This document shows, in pieces, positions 38,645 through 48,245 of a DNA stretch of 64,000 nucleotides. The stretch's first letter is position 1; every line of letters starts with the position of its first letter. The stretch is from contig CAZRCI010000012.1 in assembly GCA_964598535.1 (NCBI GenBank), forward strand, positions 1-64,000, read 5' to 3'. The DNA is from JALHMI01 sp964598535 (GTDB taxonomy: Bacteria > Planctomycetota > Planctomycetia > Pirellulales > PALSA-1355). The translations under genes and the position numbers were made by a program. Below the pieces are notes generated by a model. It saw only the letters and a list, made by a program, of their open reading frames with translations, had not been told where the DNA came from and ran no database searches.

Positions 38645-40495
38645 ATGGCCACCACGACGCGAAGCAAGCCCCTCGTCGAGCTCGAAGCGGCGACTGTTCG
38701 ATTCTGTGGCGACTCGGGTGACGGCATGCAATTGGCCGGGACCCAGCTTACGAACACGTCGGCCCTGGCAGGGAACGACATCGCCACGTTTCCCGACTTT
38801 CCGGCCGAGATCCGAGCCCCGCGCGGCACGAAGGCCGGCGTGAGCGGATTTCAGATCCGCTTTGCGAGCAGCGAGATCTTCACGCCGGGCGATCAGGTCG
38901 ACGCGCTGGTGGCGATGAATCCCGCGGCGCTGATCACGAACCTTGTCGATTTGGTGCCGGGCGGCATTCTGATCGTCAACAAAGACGCCTTCGACGAAAA
39001 AGGGATGGCCCAGGCCGGCTATGTGACCAATCCGCTGGAGGACGGCAGCCTGGACGGCTATCAGCTTTTTCCGGTCGAGATGACCAAGCTCACGCGGCTC
39101 GCCGTCGAGGGTCTGGGCCTGGGACAGAAGGAAAGCGATCGCTGCCGCAATTTCTATGCAATGGGGCTCGTGTTCTGGCTCTACGACCGGTCGTTGGAAC
39201 CGACGCATCGCTACATCGACGCCAAGTTCGGCAAGATGCCGGCCGTGGCCGAGGCCAATCGCCGAGCGCTGCACGCGGGCTACAACTATGGCGAAACCAC
39301 GGACGCGATGGCCAGCCAGTACAAGGTGGAGAAGGCCGAACTCGAACCGGGCTTGTACCGCAACATCACCGGCAACCAGGCGCTGGCCTGGGGGCTGGTG
39401 GCCGCGGCCCAGCGGAGCGGTTGCGAGTTGTTTCTCGGCAGCTATCCGATCACACCGGCCAGCGACATCTTGCATGAGCTGGTGCGGCAGAAGGCGTTCG
39501 GCGTGCGCACGTTTCAGGCCGAGGATGAAATTGCCGCGATCACTTCGGCGATCGGCGCTTCGTATGGCGGGGCGATGGGCGTGACCAGTTCCAGCGGTCC
39601 CGGCATCGCGCTCAAAGGCGAGGCCATCGGGCTGGCCGTGATGACCGAGTTGCCGCTGATCATCATTAACGTTCAACGCGGCGGCCCCAGCACGGGGCTG
39701 CCCACGAAAACCGAGCAGGCCGATTTGATGCAGGCGATTTTCGGCCGCAACGGTGAATGTCCGGCGCCGGTGGTTGCCGCGTGCAGCCCGGCCGATTGCT
39801 TTTACGCGGCGTTCGACGCGTGGCGGATCGCGGTGCGGCACATGACGCCCGTCATGCTGCTGACAGACGGGTACATCGCCAACGGTGCGGAGCCCTGGAA
39901 GGTGCCGGATGTCGAGTCGCTGCCGAAGTTCGAAGTGAAGCATCCGCAAGCCAACGGCGACGAGCCCTTTCGGCCGTATGCTCGCGACGAGTGGCTGGCC
40001 CGGCCCTGGGCAACCCCCGGCACGCCGGGGCTGATGCACCGGGTAGGCGGGCTCGAAAAACAAGACATCACCGGCAATGTCAACTATGAGCCGGGCAATC
40101 ACGAGCACATGGTCAACTTGCGAGCCCGCAAGGTCGCGCTGGTGGCCGACGACATTCCGCTGCAGGAAGTCGATGGCCCGGCGCGCGGCAAGCTGCTCGT
40201 CATTAGCTGGGGCGGCACTTATGGCGCTTGCCGCACCGGCGTTCGGCAGGCGCGCCGGCGCGGCGCCGACGTGGCGCACGCGCACCTTCGCTTTTTGAAT
40301 CCGTTTCCCAAAAATCTGGGCGAGATCATTCGCAACTACGACAAGGTACTCGTGCCGGAGCTGAACCGCGGGCAATTGCGGATGCTCTTGCGGTCCGAGT
40401 TTTTGGTGGACGCGATCGGCTTGAACAAAGTCCAGGGCAAGCCGTTCGCCGTGCGCGAAGTCGCCGAGAAGATCGAGCAGGTTTTGGAGTCTTAG
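38645..40495 (+). CDS. korA: 2-oxoglutarate:ferredoxin oxidoreductase, alpha subunit (gamma-alpha fusion)
   Basis: A 616-residue KorA-type subunit with an N-terminal gamma-like domain (FCGDSGDGMQLAGTQLTN to about 190) fused to the alpha domain (TGNQALAWGLVAA, SYPITPASDILHELV, FQAEDEIAAITSAIGASYGG). With KorB it decarboxylates 2-oxoglutarate or a related 2-oxo acid to the acyl-CoA and passes electrons to ferredoxin, serving the TCA cycle in a ferredoxin-linked form. Its stop codon TAG is formed partly by an inserted repetitive element at 40495-40657: without it the reading would end in TAA at the same place. It is separated from korB by that insertion. Confidence 0.93.
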   Translation: MATTTRSKPLVELEAATVRFCGDSGDGMQLAGTQLTNTSALAGNDIATFPDFPAEIRAPRGTKAGVSGFQIRFASSEIFTPGDQVDALVAMNPAALITNLVDLVPGGILIVNKDAFDEKGMAQAGYVTNPLEDGSLDGYQLFPVEMTKLTRLAVEGLGLGQKESDRCRNFYAMGLVFWLYDRSLEPTHRYIDAKFGKMPAVAEANRRALHAGYNYGETTDAMASQYKVEKAELEPGLYRNITGNQALAWGLVAAAQRSGCELFLGSYPITPASDILHELVRQKAFGVRTFQAEDEIAAITSAIGASYGGAMGVTSSSGPGIALKGEAIGLAVMTELPLIIINVQRGGPSTGLPTKTEQADLMQAIFGRNGECPAPVVAACSPADCFYAAFDAWRIAVRHMTPVMLLTDGYIANGAEPWKVPDVESLPKFEVKHPQANGDEPFRPYARDEWLARPWATPGTPGLMHRVGGLEKQDITGNVNYEPGNHEHMVNLRARKVALVADDIPLQEVDGPARGKLLVISWGGTYGACRTGVRQARRRGADVAHAHLRFLNPFPKNLGEIIRNYDKVLVPELNRGQLRMLLRSEFLVDAIGLNKVQGKPFAVREVAEKIEQVLES

Positions 40496-40660
40496 AACGT
40501 GTCTTCAAATTACAATTTCGGCTTCAATCGCGAATTCGGCGGCCACTTTTCGTCGGGCTCCATCGGCGAATCACTGGGGATTCGTCTGCTTCGCCCTCCT
40601 CGATTGGCCGCCGAATTCGCAATCTCGGGCCATGAAAGCTAATTTGAAAACACGTTCTTA
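40492..40660. mobile_element. MITE-like non-autonomous element inserted at the korA stop codon
   Basis: A 163-bp element (40495-40657) with terminal inverted repeats: the left end GAACGTGTCTTCAAATTA matches the right end GAACGTGTTTTCAAATTA (reverse complement) at 17 of 18, and an inner pair GCGAATTCGGCGGCCA is identical in 16 of 16. It is flanked by TTA on both sides (40492-40494 and 40658-40660), consistent with a 3-bp TNA target duplication as made by some IS5-family (IS1031-group) transposases. No transposase is encoded, so it should move in trans. Confidence 0.8.
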
Positions 40661-40749
40661 AGCCAAGGGTCAGTCCGACGCAGAGACCTTCCGAACGCAG
40701 TAGGCCAATTCCCAACCAGCAACTACCCACGGGCAATTGTGAGAGAGCA

Positions 40750-41769
40750 ATGAGCACAGAGACCGCGCTTCCCGTTCTCACTCCCGGAGATTTCGCCAGC
40801 GACCAGGAGGTCCGCTGGTGTCCCGGCTGTGGCGATTATTCGATTCTGGCCCAGATGAAGAAGGTCCTTCCCGAGATCGGGGTAGCGCCTGAGAATACGG
40901 TGTTCATCTCGGGCATTGGCTGTTCGAGCCGGTTTCCGTACTACGTGAACACGTACGGGATGCACTCGATCCACGGACGCGCGCCGGCCGTGGCCTCGGG
41001 GCTCAAGATTGCGCGGCCGGAGCTTTCGGTGTGGGTGATTACCGGTGATGGCGACGCGCTATCGATTGGTGGCAATCATTTGATGCACTGCATTCGCCGG
41101 AATTTGAACCTCAATATCATTCTGTTCAACAACCGGATTTATGGCCTGACGAAGGGGCAGTATTCCCCGACGTCGGTATTGGGCCAAGTGACCAAGAGCA
41201 CGCCCGGCGGCGCAATCGACAACCCGTTGCACCCATTGTCGGTGGCCATTGGCTGCGAAGCCACGTTCGTGGCGCGTTCGATCGACGTGAACATCAAGCA
41301 TCTTTCGGCGACGCTCAAGCGCGCCGCGCAGCACGTGGGCACGTCGTTCGTCGAGGTCTATCAGAACTGCAACGTCTTTAACGACGGTGCGTTCGAGTAC
41401 GTGACCGGCCGCGACGTGAAAGCGGAGCGCACGCTCGAGCTCGAACACGGCAAGCCGCTGATCTTCGGCAAGAACCGCGACAAAGGCATCCGTCTCAACG
41501 GGATTACGCCGGAGGTCGTGGAGCTTGGCAAAGGCATCACCGAGGACGACCTGCTGTTTCACGACGAGCGAACGTCCGAGCCGACGTTGGCCTATTTGCT
41601 CAGCCGGATGTCGTATCCCGAGTTTCCCGAGCCGATCGGCGTGTTTCGCGACATCGACAAGCCGCGTTACGAGGAAGTGCTTAGTTCGCAGATCGACGCC
41701 GCCAAGCAACGCGGCAAGGGCGACTTGAAGGCGCTGTTCGAAAGCGGCGAAACCTGGATCGTGAGCTGA
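40750..41769 (+). CDS. korB: 2-oxoglutarate:ferredoxin oxidoreductase, beta subunit
   Basis: A 339-residue KorB-type subunit carrying the ThDP and an iron-sulfur cluster. The N-terminal CPGCGDY and GIGCSSRFPYYVNTYG have the cluster cysteines, and ITGDGDALSIGGNHLMHC to LFNNRIYGLTKGQ is the ThDP motif. It partners KorA, encoded 255 bases upstream. A GAGAG ribosome site precedes ATG 40750. Between the two genes lies a MITE-like element, unusual for a pair that normally sits close together. Confidence 0.94.
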   Translation: MSTETALPVLTPGDFASDQEVRWCPGCGDYSILAQMKKVLPEIGVAPENTVFISGIGCSSRFPYYVNTYGMHSIHGRAPAVASGLKIARPELSVWVITGDGDALSIGGNHLMHCIRRNLNLNIILFNNRIYGLTKGQYSPTSVLGQVTKSTPGGAIDNPLHPLSVAIGCEATFVARSIDVNIKHLSATLKRAAQHVGTSFVEVYQNCNVFNDGAFEYVTGRDVKAERTLELEHGKPLIFGKNRDKGIRLNGITPEVVELGKGITEDDLLFHDERTSEPTLAYLLSRMSYPEFPEPIGVFRDIDKPRYEEVLSSQIDAAKQRGKGDLKALFESGETWIVS

Positions 41770-42035
41770 GCTCGCCCGATCGCTTGCATAAACCGAGGGT
41801 ATCGTCCGAATCGAGGCGTTTGCCGGGGGGGCTTGGTCGGGTGTTCTTCGCATGGAACTCGCGTAGCCACGGTACCCCCCCTGCCCCGACGCGGATATAC
41901 TTTGAGTGGACTTTCATCAGGCGCGCGGCCGAGTAGCCGCGCCGGCTTCGGCACGGCGGACGTCCGCGCCTGGACCAATCCGCGATTCCACTTCCTTCCT
42001 CTCGGGCAGCCCGGCTGGCGGGCTGCAAGCGCGAC

Positions 42036-43178
42036 ATGAGCATTGCTTCCTCCTCGGCGGGGGCGACTTTCGAACTCGCCCCCTACAAGTCGCTGGATAA
42101 CGAGACGCTGCGCGCCCGGATCAATCAGGTCCGTTCGCAGATGGGTTCGTCGCTGTTGATTCTGGGACATCACTACCAGCAGGACGAAGTGATCGCGCTG
42201 TCTGACATGCGAGGCGACAGCTACCAGCTCAGCAAGATGGCCGCCGAGAGCGAGGATTGCCGGGCGATTGCTTTTTGCGGCGTTCACTTCATGGCCGAGA
42301 CGGCCGACATTCTGGTGAATCAGCCGTCGAAGCTAGCCGACCGCAATGGCGAGCGGGTGACGGTCATCCTGCCCGACATGGCCGCTGGCTGTTCGATGGC
42401 CGACATGGCCGCGATCGAACAGGTCGAAGGCGCCTGGGAAGAACTCGGCGAGATCGTCGATACCCAGGATATTACTCCGGTTACGTATATCAACTCAGCC
42501 GCCAGCCTGAAAGCTTTCTGCGGGAAGCATGGCGGCATCGTGTGCACATCGAGTAACGCCCGGGCGGTGCTCGAGTGGGCCTTTCAACGGACCCGCCGCG
42601 TGTTGTTCTTTCCGGACCAGCATCTGGGGCGCAACACGGCCAAGGCGATGGGCATTCCGCTCGAACAGATGCCCGTCTGGGATCCGATCAAGGACGAACT
42701 GGGCGGCAACACGGCCGACGCGCTGCGCGCGAGCAAGGTGCTGCTGTGGCGCGGGCACTGTAGCGTGCATCAGATGTTTACCGCGGCCCACGTGGCGATG
42801 TTCCGAGAGAAGTACCCGGGCATCAAGATCCTGGTCCACCCGGAATGTCCGATGGAGGTGGTCGACATCGCCGACATCTCGGGTTCGACCGGCAAGATCA
42901 TTCGCGAGGTAGAAACCGCGGCGCCCGGCACGAAATGGGCGATTGGCACCGAGTTGCACCTGGTGAATCGGCTCAAGCAGGAGCATCCCGAGCAAGAGAT
43001 ACATTTTCTTTCTCCGGTGGTTTGCATGTGCGCGACGATGTACCGGATCGACCTCGCGCATTTGTGCTGGAGCCTGGAGAATCTGGCCGCGGGCACACCG
43101 GTCAACGTGATTCGCGTGGACGAGGAGACCGCCAAATGGTCGCTGGTGGCGTTGGAGCGGATGCTGGCGGTGACGTGA
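42036..43178 (+). CDS. nadA: Quinolinate synthase
   Basis: A 380-residue NadA, which condenses iminoaspartate with dihydroxyacetone phosphate to quinolinate in NAD synthesis, using a [4Fe-4S] cluster. Seen: LILGHHYQQDEVIALSD, FCGVHFMAETADIL, AAGCSMADMAAIEQ, CTSSNARAVLEWAF, PECPMEVVDIADISGSTGKI and the late cysteine-containing CMCATMYRI. Length is typical of the longer NadA group. A hairpin (GCAGCCCG/CGGGCTGC at 42006-42026) lies immediately before the start, with no clear ribosome site, so translation may be hindered or controlled. No nadB or nadC is adjacent. Confidence 0.95.
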   Translation: MSIASSSAGATFELAPYKSLDNETLRARINQVRSQMGSSLLILGHHYQQDEVIALSDMRGDSYQLSKMAAESEDCRAIAFCGVHFMAETADILVNQPSKLADRNGERVTVILPDMAAGCSMADMAAIEQVEGAWEELGEIVDTQDITPVTYINSAASLKAFCGKHGGIVCTSSNARAVLEWAFQRTRRVLFFPDQHLGRNTAKAMGIPLEQMPVWDPIKDELGGNTADALRASKVLLWRGHCSVHQMFTAAHVAMFREKYPGIKILVHPECPMEVVDIADISGSTGKIIREVETAAPGTKWAIGTELHLVNRLKQEHPEQEIHFLSPVVCMCATMYRIDLAHLCWSLENLAAGTPVNVIRVDEETAKWSLVALERMLAVT

Positions 43179-43426
43179 GGGGGTTGGCCTCCGTCCCGGG
43201 GGCTTGTCGCGGCGAACGGCCGGACTGGGCGAACGGCCGGACTGGGCTTTTGAGCGGGAAAACGCCCCGGCGAATCCCGGGAGGGCGGCGTCTTGCGGGC
43301 TCTGCAATCCCATCTGGCCGCGGGCCTACCCCGTCCGCTAAAATGACTTGTTTCTAAACGGGTGGCGATTGGTTTTGCACCCGGCGTTGAATTCACTCTT
43401 GCCCTCCCCCCTGCCCCGCGCTTTTT

Positions 43427-44845
43427 ATGGCCAAACAGCTCTATATCGAAACCGTCGGCTGCCAGATGAACATGCTGGATAGCGAGCTGGTCGTAGCGGC
43501 GCTTCGCAAGGCGGGCTATGAGCTGACCGACTCGGCCAAGCAAGCCGACACAATCTTGTTCAATACGTGCAGCGTTCGGCAACACGCGGAGGACAAGATC
43601 TACAGCGCGCTGGGACGGCTGAAGCATGCCAAGAAGCACAATCCCGACAAGATCATCGGGGTGTTGGGCTGCATGGCTCAGAAGGACCAGAAACTGATCT
43701 TCGAACGCGCTCCGTATGTGGACCTGGTGGTGGGCCCCGGGCAGTTGCACCAGATTCCGGAACTGCTGGAAAAGGTGGCGGCCGGCGCCGGGCAGCAGCT
43801 CGAGGTGAGCCTGGACCGCAAGGCCGGCAATCGCCACGAAGTCGAGCAGAGCTTCGAGAGCTACGATCCGCTGCGCGATCCGGCGATGCGTCCCACGCCG
43901 TTCCAGGCGTTTGTACGGATCATGATCGGCTGCGACAAGTTTTGCACCTACTGCATCGTGCCGAGCGTGCGGGGCCCGGAGCAGAGCCGGCCGGCCGTGC
44001 AGGTTCTGACCGAAGCCCGGCAGCTTGCGAGCGAAGGTTGCCGCGAGGTGACGCTGTTGGGGCAGACCGTGAACAGCTATCGCCACGAGGCGGGTGGCCG
44101 CACCTGGCGGCTGAGCGATCTGCTGGCCGCGCTCGAGGACGTCGACGGCATCGATCGCGTGAAGTTCGTCACCAATTATCCTAAGGACATGACGGACGAC
44201 CTGCTGCAAGCGGTGCGCGACCTGCCCAAGGTTTCGACCTACCTGCACGTGCCCGCCCAAAGCGGCTCGAACCGGATGCTCAAGCGGATGAAACGTGGCT
44301 ACACGGTCGAAGAGTATCGCGAGATGATGCAGCGGATTCGCGCGACCGTGCCCGCGGCCACGGTGACGAGCGACTTCATCGTGGGCTTTTGCGGCGAAAC
44401 GGACGAAGACTTTGCCGAGACGGTCGAGCTGGTGCGCGAATCGCGGTTCAAGAACAGCTTCATCTTCAAGTATTCGGAACGCCGCGGAACGAAGAGCGCC
44501 GACCTGTACCCGGACGACGTGCCCGAGGACGTGAAGAAGCGGCGCAACAATCAACTGCTGGCGATTCAAAACGCGATCAGCGAGGAAGACAATCAGCCGT
44601 TTCTCGGCCGGCGGGTCGAGGTACTGGTCGAAGGCCCCAGCAAGAACGCCGTCAAGCACGGCGACGACGAGGGTCCGGTCGTGCAGCTCGTGGGCCGCAC
44701 CAAGTGCGACCGGATCGTCGTATTCGACGGCAACCGGCGGCAGATCGGCCAGCTTTTGGAGGTGGCCGTTTATGACGCCAATGCGTTTACGCTCTTCGGC
44801 AGCGTCGTCACCTCGCACGTGGGGCCGGAGGTGTATAGTTTATAA
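43427..44845 (+). CDS. miaB: tRNA-2-methylthio-N6-dimethylallyladenosine synthase
   Basis: A 472-residue radical-SAM methylthiotransferase that adds methylthio to i6A37 of tRNAs reading UNN codons. The N-terminal MTTase domain has cysteines in ETVGCQMNMLDSE, NTCSVRQHAEDK and VLGCMAQ for the second cluster; the radical-SAM motif is CDKFCTYCIVP; the C-terminal TRAM domain runs from about residue 390. The EQSR after the radical-SAM motif is typical. ATG at 43427. It sits on its own promoter-sized gap of about 250 bases after nadA, with a tandem 17-base repeat at 43212-43245 between. Confidence 0.95.
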   Translation: MAKQLYIETVGCQMNMLDSELVVAALRKAGYELTDSAKQADTILFNTCSVRQHAEDKIYSALGRLKHAKKHNPDKIIGVLGCMAQKDQKLIFERAPYVDLVVGPGQLHQIPELLEKVAAGAGQQLEVSLDRKAGNRHEVEQSFESYDPLRDPAMRPTPFQAFVRIMIGCDKFCTYCIVPSVRGPEQSRPAVQVLTEARQLASEGCREVTLLGQTVNSYRHEAGGRTWRLSDLLAALEDVDGIDRVKFVTNYPKDMTDDLLQAVRDLPKVSTYLHVPAQSGSNRMLKRMKRGYTVEEYREMMQRIRATVPAATVTSDFIVGFCGETDEDFAETVELVRESRFKNSFIFKYSERRGTKSADLYPDDVPEDVKKRRNNQLLAIQNAISEEDNQPFLGRRVEVLVEGPSKNAVKHGDDEGPVVQLVGRTKCDRIVVFDGNRRQIGQLLEVAVYDANAFTLFGSVVTSHVGPEVYSL

Positions 44846-44997
44846 TTATAGGTTGGGCGCGGGCCGGCGGCCGGACAGGCCGACAGGCAGCCGAAACGGC
44901 CACCAAGGCGGAAACGCGATGGAGTGACCGGCGGAGTGCTTCGGCGGGAAAGACAGTCACTGAGTGCTTTAGCTGACAGTAGAATCGCAGCCGTTTG

Positions 44998-47900
44998 ATG
45001 CACGTCGAAGATCTCCATCGTTATCTGGACCAGCCGGCGGAAGCGGAAGCCTGGCTTCGCACGCTGGGGATTCGCCAAACCGAGCGTGCCCACGGCAACC
45101 TGGTGCGGATTGCCACCAGTGGCGTCACGCTCGACCTGCTGGCCACGATCGCCGACCAACTCGCGGCGCATCTGCCGGCCTCGAGCGACCCGGGCATGGC
45201 GCTCAACAATCTCGATCGCTTTTTCGCGAGCGTTCGCAATCCGCTTTCTCTGGCGACGCTGTTCGAGCGTGATTCGGACGCCCTGCCGATCCTGCTCCAG
45301 ATCTTTGCCACTAGCCAATATCTGAGCGACGTGCTGATCCTGGACAGCGAAAGTTACGACCTGTTGCGGATCACCGAGGGGCAGCCGGTGGCGCGGGAGT
45401 ATCTGGTTGGCGAGTTGGCTTCGGAAATCGACACGCTGACGGGCGACGACGCGGCGATCGCCGCTGCGCTGCGCCGCTTTAAGCGCCGCGAGACGTTGCG
45501 AATCGCCTATGGCGATATCATTCGCGGGCAACCGGTGAGCACGGTCACGCGGCAGATTTCGTACGTGGCCGACGCCATTGTCGAGGCGGCGTTGCGTGCT
45601 GCGCGTGCGCGGTTGGCCGCGCGACGAAACTCGGCACAAGCGCGCAGCCGGGCCGGCGAGCCGGGCCGGTTCGTGGTGTTGGCGCTCGGCAAGCTGGGCG
45701 GCACCGAGCTGAATTATTCGAGCGACATCGATTTGATGTTTCTATACGAGCCGCCGCGCACGCCCGACCCCGCGTCGCAGCACGCGGCCAGCGAATATTA
45801 CGAGCGCCTGGTACGCGAGGTCGTCAAGCTGCTCGCCGAAGCGACCGAGCTGGGGGCGGCCTATCGCGTCGATCTGCGACTTCGGCCGCAAGGCGCCGCG
45901 GGGCTTACGGCCGTGGCCATCGATGCCGCGTTTCATTACTACGACACCTCGGGCCGGACCTGGGAACGGCAGGCGATGGTCAAGGCCCGGCCGATCGCCG
46001 GTGACTTGGAACTCGGGCGTACGTTTCTCGAACAACTGGAACCGTGGATCTATCGCCGCTACCTGAGCCGGGCCGATATCACGGGCATCAAGGCGCTCAA
46101 GCGGCGCATCGAGCAGCGCACACATCGCGATGGCGCCGACGAGCTGAACGTGAAAACCGGTCACGGCGGCATTCGCGACATCGAATTTGTCATCCAGTTT
46201 TTGCAGCTTTTGAACGGCGGCGATCTGCCCGCGTTGCGCACGGGCAACACGTTGGAAGCGATCTTGCAACTCGAACAGTGCGGGTGTCTCACCGCGCAAG
46301 AACGCACGCTGCTGGAGGAAAATTACGCGTTTTTGCGAAAGATCGAGCACCGCTTGCAGGTCATGTTCGATTTGCAGACGCACTTGTTGCCCAGCGACGC
46401 GGACGAGTTGCGGAAGATCGCCATTCGCCTGGGCTACTCCGACGCCGAGAATGGCGCCCTCGCCGCGTTCGAGAGCGACTACAAGAACAAGACCGAGCTC
46501 AATCGAAAAATTCTCGATCATTTGTTGCACGACGCCTTTAGCGACGACGCGCGGACGGAGCCCGAAAGCGACCTGGTGCTCGATCCCGAGCCGGGGGAAG
46601 GGCAGATTGCCGAGATCCTGGGGCGTTATAACTTTCGCGACGTGCGGCAGGCGTATCGCAACCTGATGGAGTTGTCGACCGAGAAGATTCGGTTTCTTTC
46701 GACGCGGCGTTGCCGGCATTTTCTGGCCGCGATCGCCCCGGCCTTGCTCCGCGCGATCGCGGAAACGCCGGATCCCGATTCCACGCTGAACAACCTGTCG
46801 AAGGTGAGCGAGTCGCTCGGCGGCAAAGGCGTGCTCTGGGAACTGTTCAGTTTCAGTCCGCCCACGCTCAAGCTGTACGTCGAGCTTTGTTCTTCGAGCC
46901 AGTATCTGTCCGGCATTCTGACTAGCAATCCGGGCATGCTAGACGAGCTGCTCGACAGTCTGTTGCTCGATAAGCTGCCGACGATGGAGGTGTTGCGCGG
47001 CATGCTCGCGGAACTTTGTCGCGGGGCCGAAGATATTGAGCCTGCGCTGCATAGCTTCAAGAACGCTCAGCAAATGCGGGTTGGCGTGCGCGATATCCTG
47101 GGCAAGGAAAAGATCGAGGCCACGACCGGCGCACTTTCGGACATTGCGCAAGTGTGCCTGGAGCAGATCACGGCGCGCGAGTTCGGGCGGCTGGTGGCGC
47201 GGCTAGGGCAACCGACCGTGGGGGACGAAGGCGAGAATCGTCCGGCATGCGAGCTGATTATTCTGGCGATGGGCAAATTCGGCGGACGCGAGCTCAACTA
47301 CTACAGCGATCTGGACCTGATCTTTCTCTACGAGGCCGATGGGATGACGGCGCCGCTGCGCCGTTCGCGCCGCGAGGAAACGACCAACAATCAGCACTTC
47401 TTTAGCGAGCTGGCGCAGCGGATCATCAAGGTCGCGAGCCAACTCGGTCCCTATGGCCGGCTGTATGAGATTGATCCGCGGTTGCGTCCTACTGGCAAGA
47501 ACGGCCCCCTGGCCACATCGCTCGCCGAGTTCACCCACTATTTTGGATCCGAACAGGGGCAGCTTTGGGAACGGCAGGCGTTGTGCAAGGCTCGGGTGGT
47601 GTACGGGTCGCCACGAGCGGCTGAACTTGCCATGGACGCGATACGGCAGGCCGCGTTCGCGCCGACATGGAAGCCGGAATACACGACGAGCATCTGGCAG
47701 ATGCGCAAGCGGTTGGAGGTAACCGCATCGCCGGGCAACCTGAAGCGCGGACCAGGCGGGCTGGTGGATATTGAGTTCCTGGTGCAGATGCTGGTGCTCA
47801 AGCACGCCGCCACGCGGCCCGAAGTGGCGCTGCCCGGCACGCTCGACGCGCTACACGCCCTGCAAGCGGCGGGCATCCTCTCGCGTGACGATCACGAATA

Positions 47901-48117
47901 CTTCGTCCGAAGTTTCCGGTTCCTGCGGACGATTCAGGCCCGGCTGCGACTGATGAGCACCACGGCCCGTGACGACCTGCCGGAAGATCCGCGCGAGCTG
48001 GCAAAGCTGGCCGGCCTATTGGGCTACAGCAGCCGTGAAGGCCTGCTGGACGACTGTCGACGCTATACGGCCGAGAACCGCCGCCGGACCGAGCGGCTGT
48101 TTGAGCAGGCTGGGTAG
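44998..48117 (+). CDS. glnE: Bifunctional glutamine synthetase adenylyltransferase/deadenylyltransferase
   Basis: A 1039-residue GlnE, which adenylylates and de-adenylylates glutamine synthetase in response to nitrogen status. It has two nucleotidyltransferase domains, each with GKxGGxELNYxSDxDLxFLY: GKLGGTELNYSSDIDLMFLY near residue 230 and GKFGGRELNYYSDLDLIFLY near residue 757, with helical domains between and after (GHGGIRDIEFVIQFLQLL; RGPGGLVDIEFLVQMLVL). Both active sites look intact. ATG 44998 follows TTG at 44995; the ATG is chosen. No glnA or glnB gene is in the window. Confidence 0.95.
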   Translation: MHVEDLHRYLDQPAEAEAWLRTLGIRQTERAHGNLVRIATSGVTLDLLATIADQLAAHLPASSDPGMALNNLDRFFASVRNPLSLATLFERDSDALPILLQIFATSQYLSDVLILDSESYDLLRITEGQPVAREYLVGELASEIDTLTGDDAAIAAALRRFKRRETLRIAYGDIIRGQPVSTVTRQISYVADAIVEAALRAARARLAARRNSAQARSRAGEPGRFVVLALGKLGGTELNYSSDIDLMFLYEPPRTPDPASQHAASEYYERLVREVVKLLAEATELGAAYRVDLRLRPQGAAGLTAVAIDAAFHYYDTSGRTWERQAMVKARPIAGDLELGRTFLEQLEPWIYRRYLSRADITGIKALKRRIEQRTHRDGADELNVKTGHGGIRDIEFVIQFLQLLNGGDLPALRTGNTLEAILQLEQCGCLTAQERTLLEENYAFLRKIEHRLQVMFDLQTHLLPSDADELRKIAIRLGYSDAENGALAAFESDYKNKTELNRKILDHLLHDAFSDDARTEPESDLVLDPEPGEGQIAEILGRYNFRDVRQAYRNLMELSTEKIRFLSTRRCRHFLAAIAPALLRAIAETPDPDSTLNNLSKVSESLGGKGVLWELFSFSPPTLKLYVELCSSSQYLSGILTSNPGMLDELLDSLLLDKLPTMEVLRGMLAELCRGAEDIEPALHSFKNAQQMRVGVRDILGKEKIEATTGALSDIAQVCLEQITAREFGRLVARLGQPTVGDEGENRPACELIILAMGKFGGRELNYYSDLDLIFLYEADGMTAPLRRSRREETTNNQHFFSELAQRIIKVASQLGPYGRLYEIDPRLRPTGKNGPLATSLAEFTHYFGSEQGQLWERQALCKARVVYGSPRAAELAMDAIRQAAFAPTWKPEYTTSIWQMRKRLEVTASPGNLKRGPGGLVDIEFLVQMLVLKHAATRPEVALPGTLDALHALQAAGILSRDDHEYFVRSFRFLRTIQARLRLMSTTARDDLPEDPRELAKLAGLLGYSSREGLLDDCRRYTAENRRRTERLFEQAG

Positions 48118-48245
48118 TCGATGAACTCTCTCCGCCTTTCCGGCCCATTTCCAGGACTCACGTAAAGCCGCCCCGCCGGGTACAATGCCCCTTTTCGTAT
48201 CCAAGGATTTCACGCTTCGCAAGCAAGCACCGTAAGAAACGACTC

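Noticed and set aside
38561..40375. Minus-strand open frame opposite korA
   Set aside because: Antisense shadow; KorA motifs on the plus strand are unambiguous.
41770..42035. Riboswitch in the nadA leader
   Set aside because: The stems seen do not match a NAD-II or other known riboswitch pattern I can recognise; recorded only as a hairpin.
43212..43245. Tandem 17-base repeat between nadA and miaB as a regulatory or mobile element
   Set aside because: Only two copies of a GC-rich unit without inverted ends or gene; probably replication slippage.
42770..44818. Long minus-strand open frame (about 680 codons) opposite nadA and miaB
   Set aside because: It covers two well-supported genes in antisense and has shadow-like composition.
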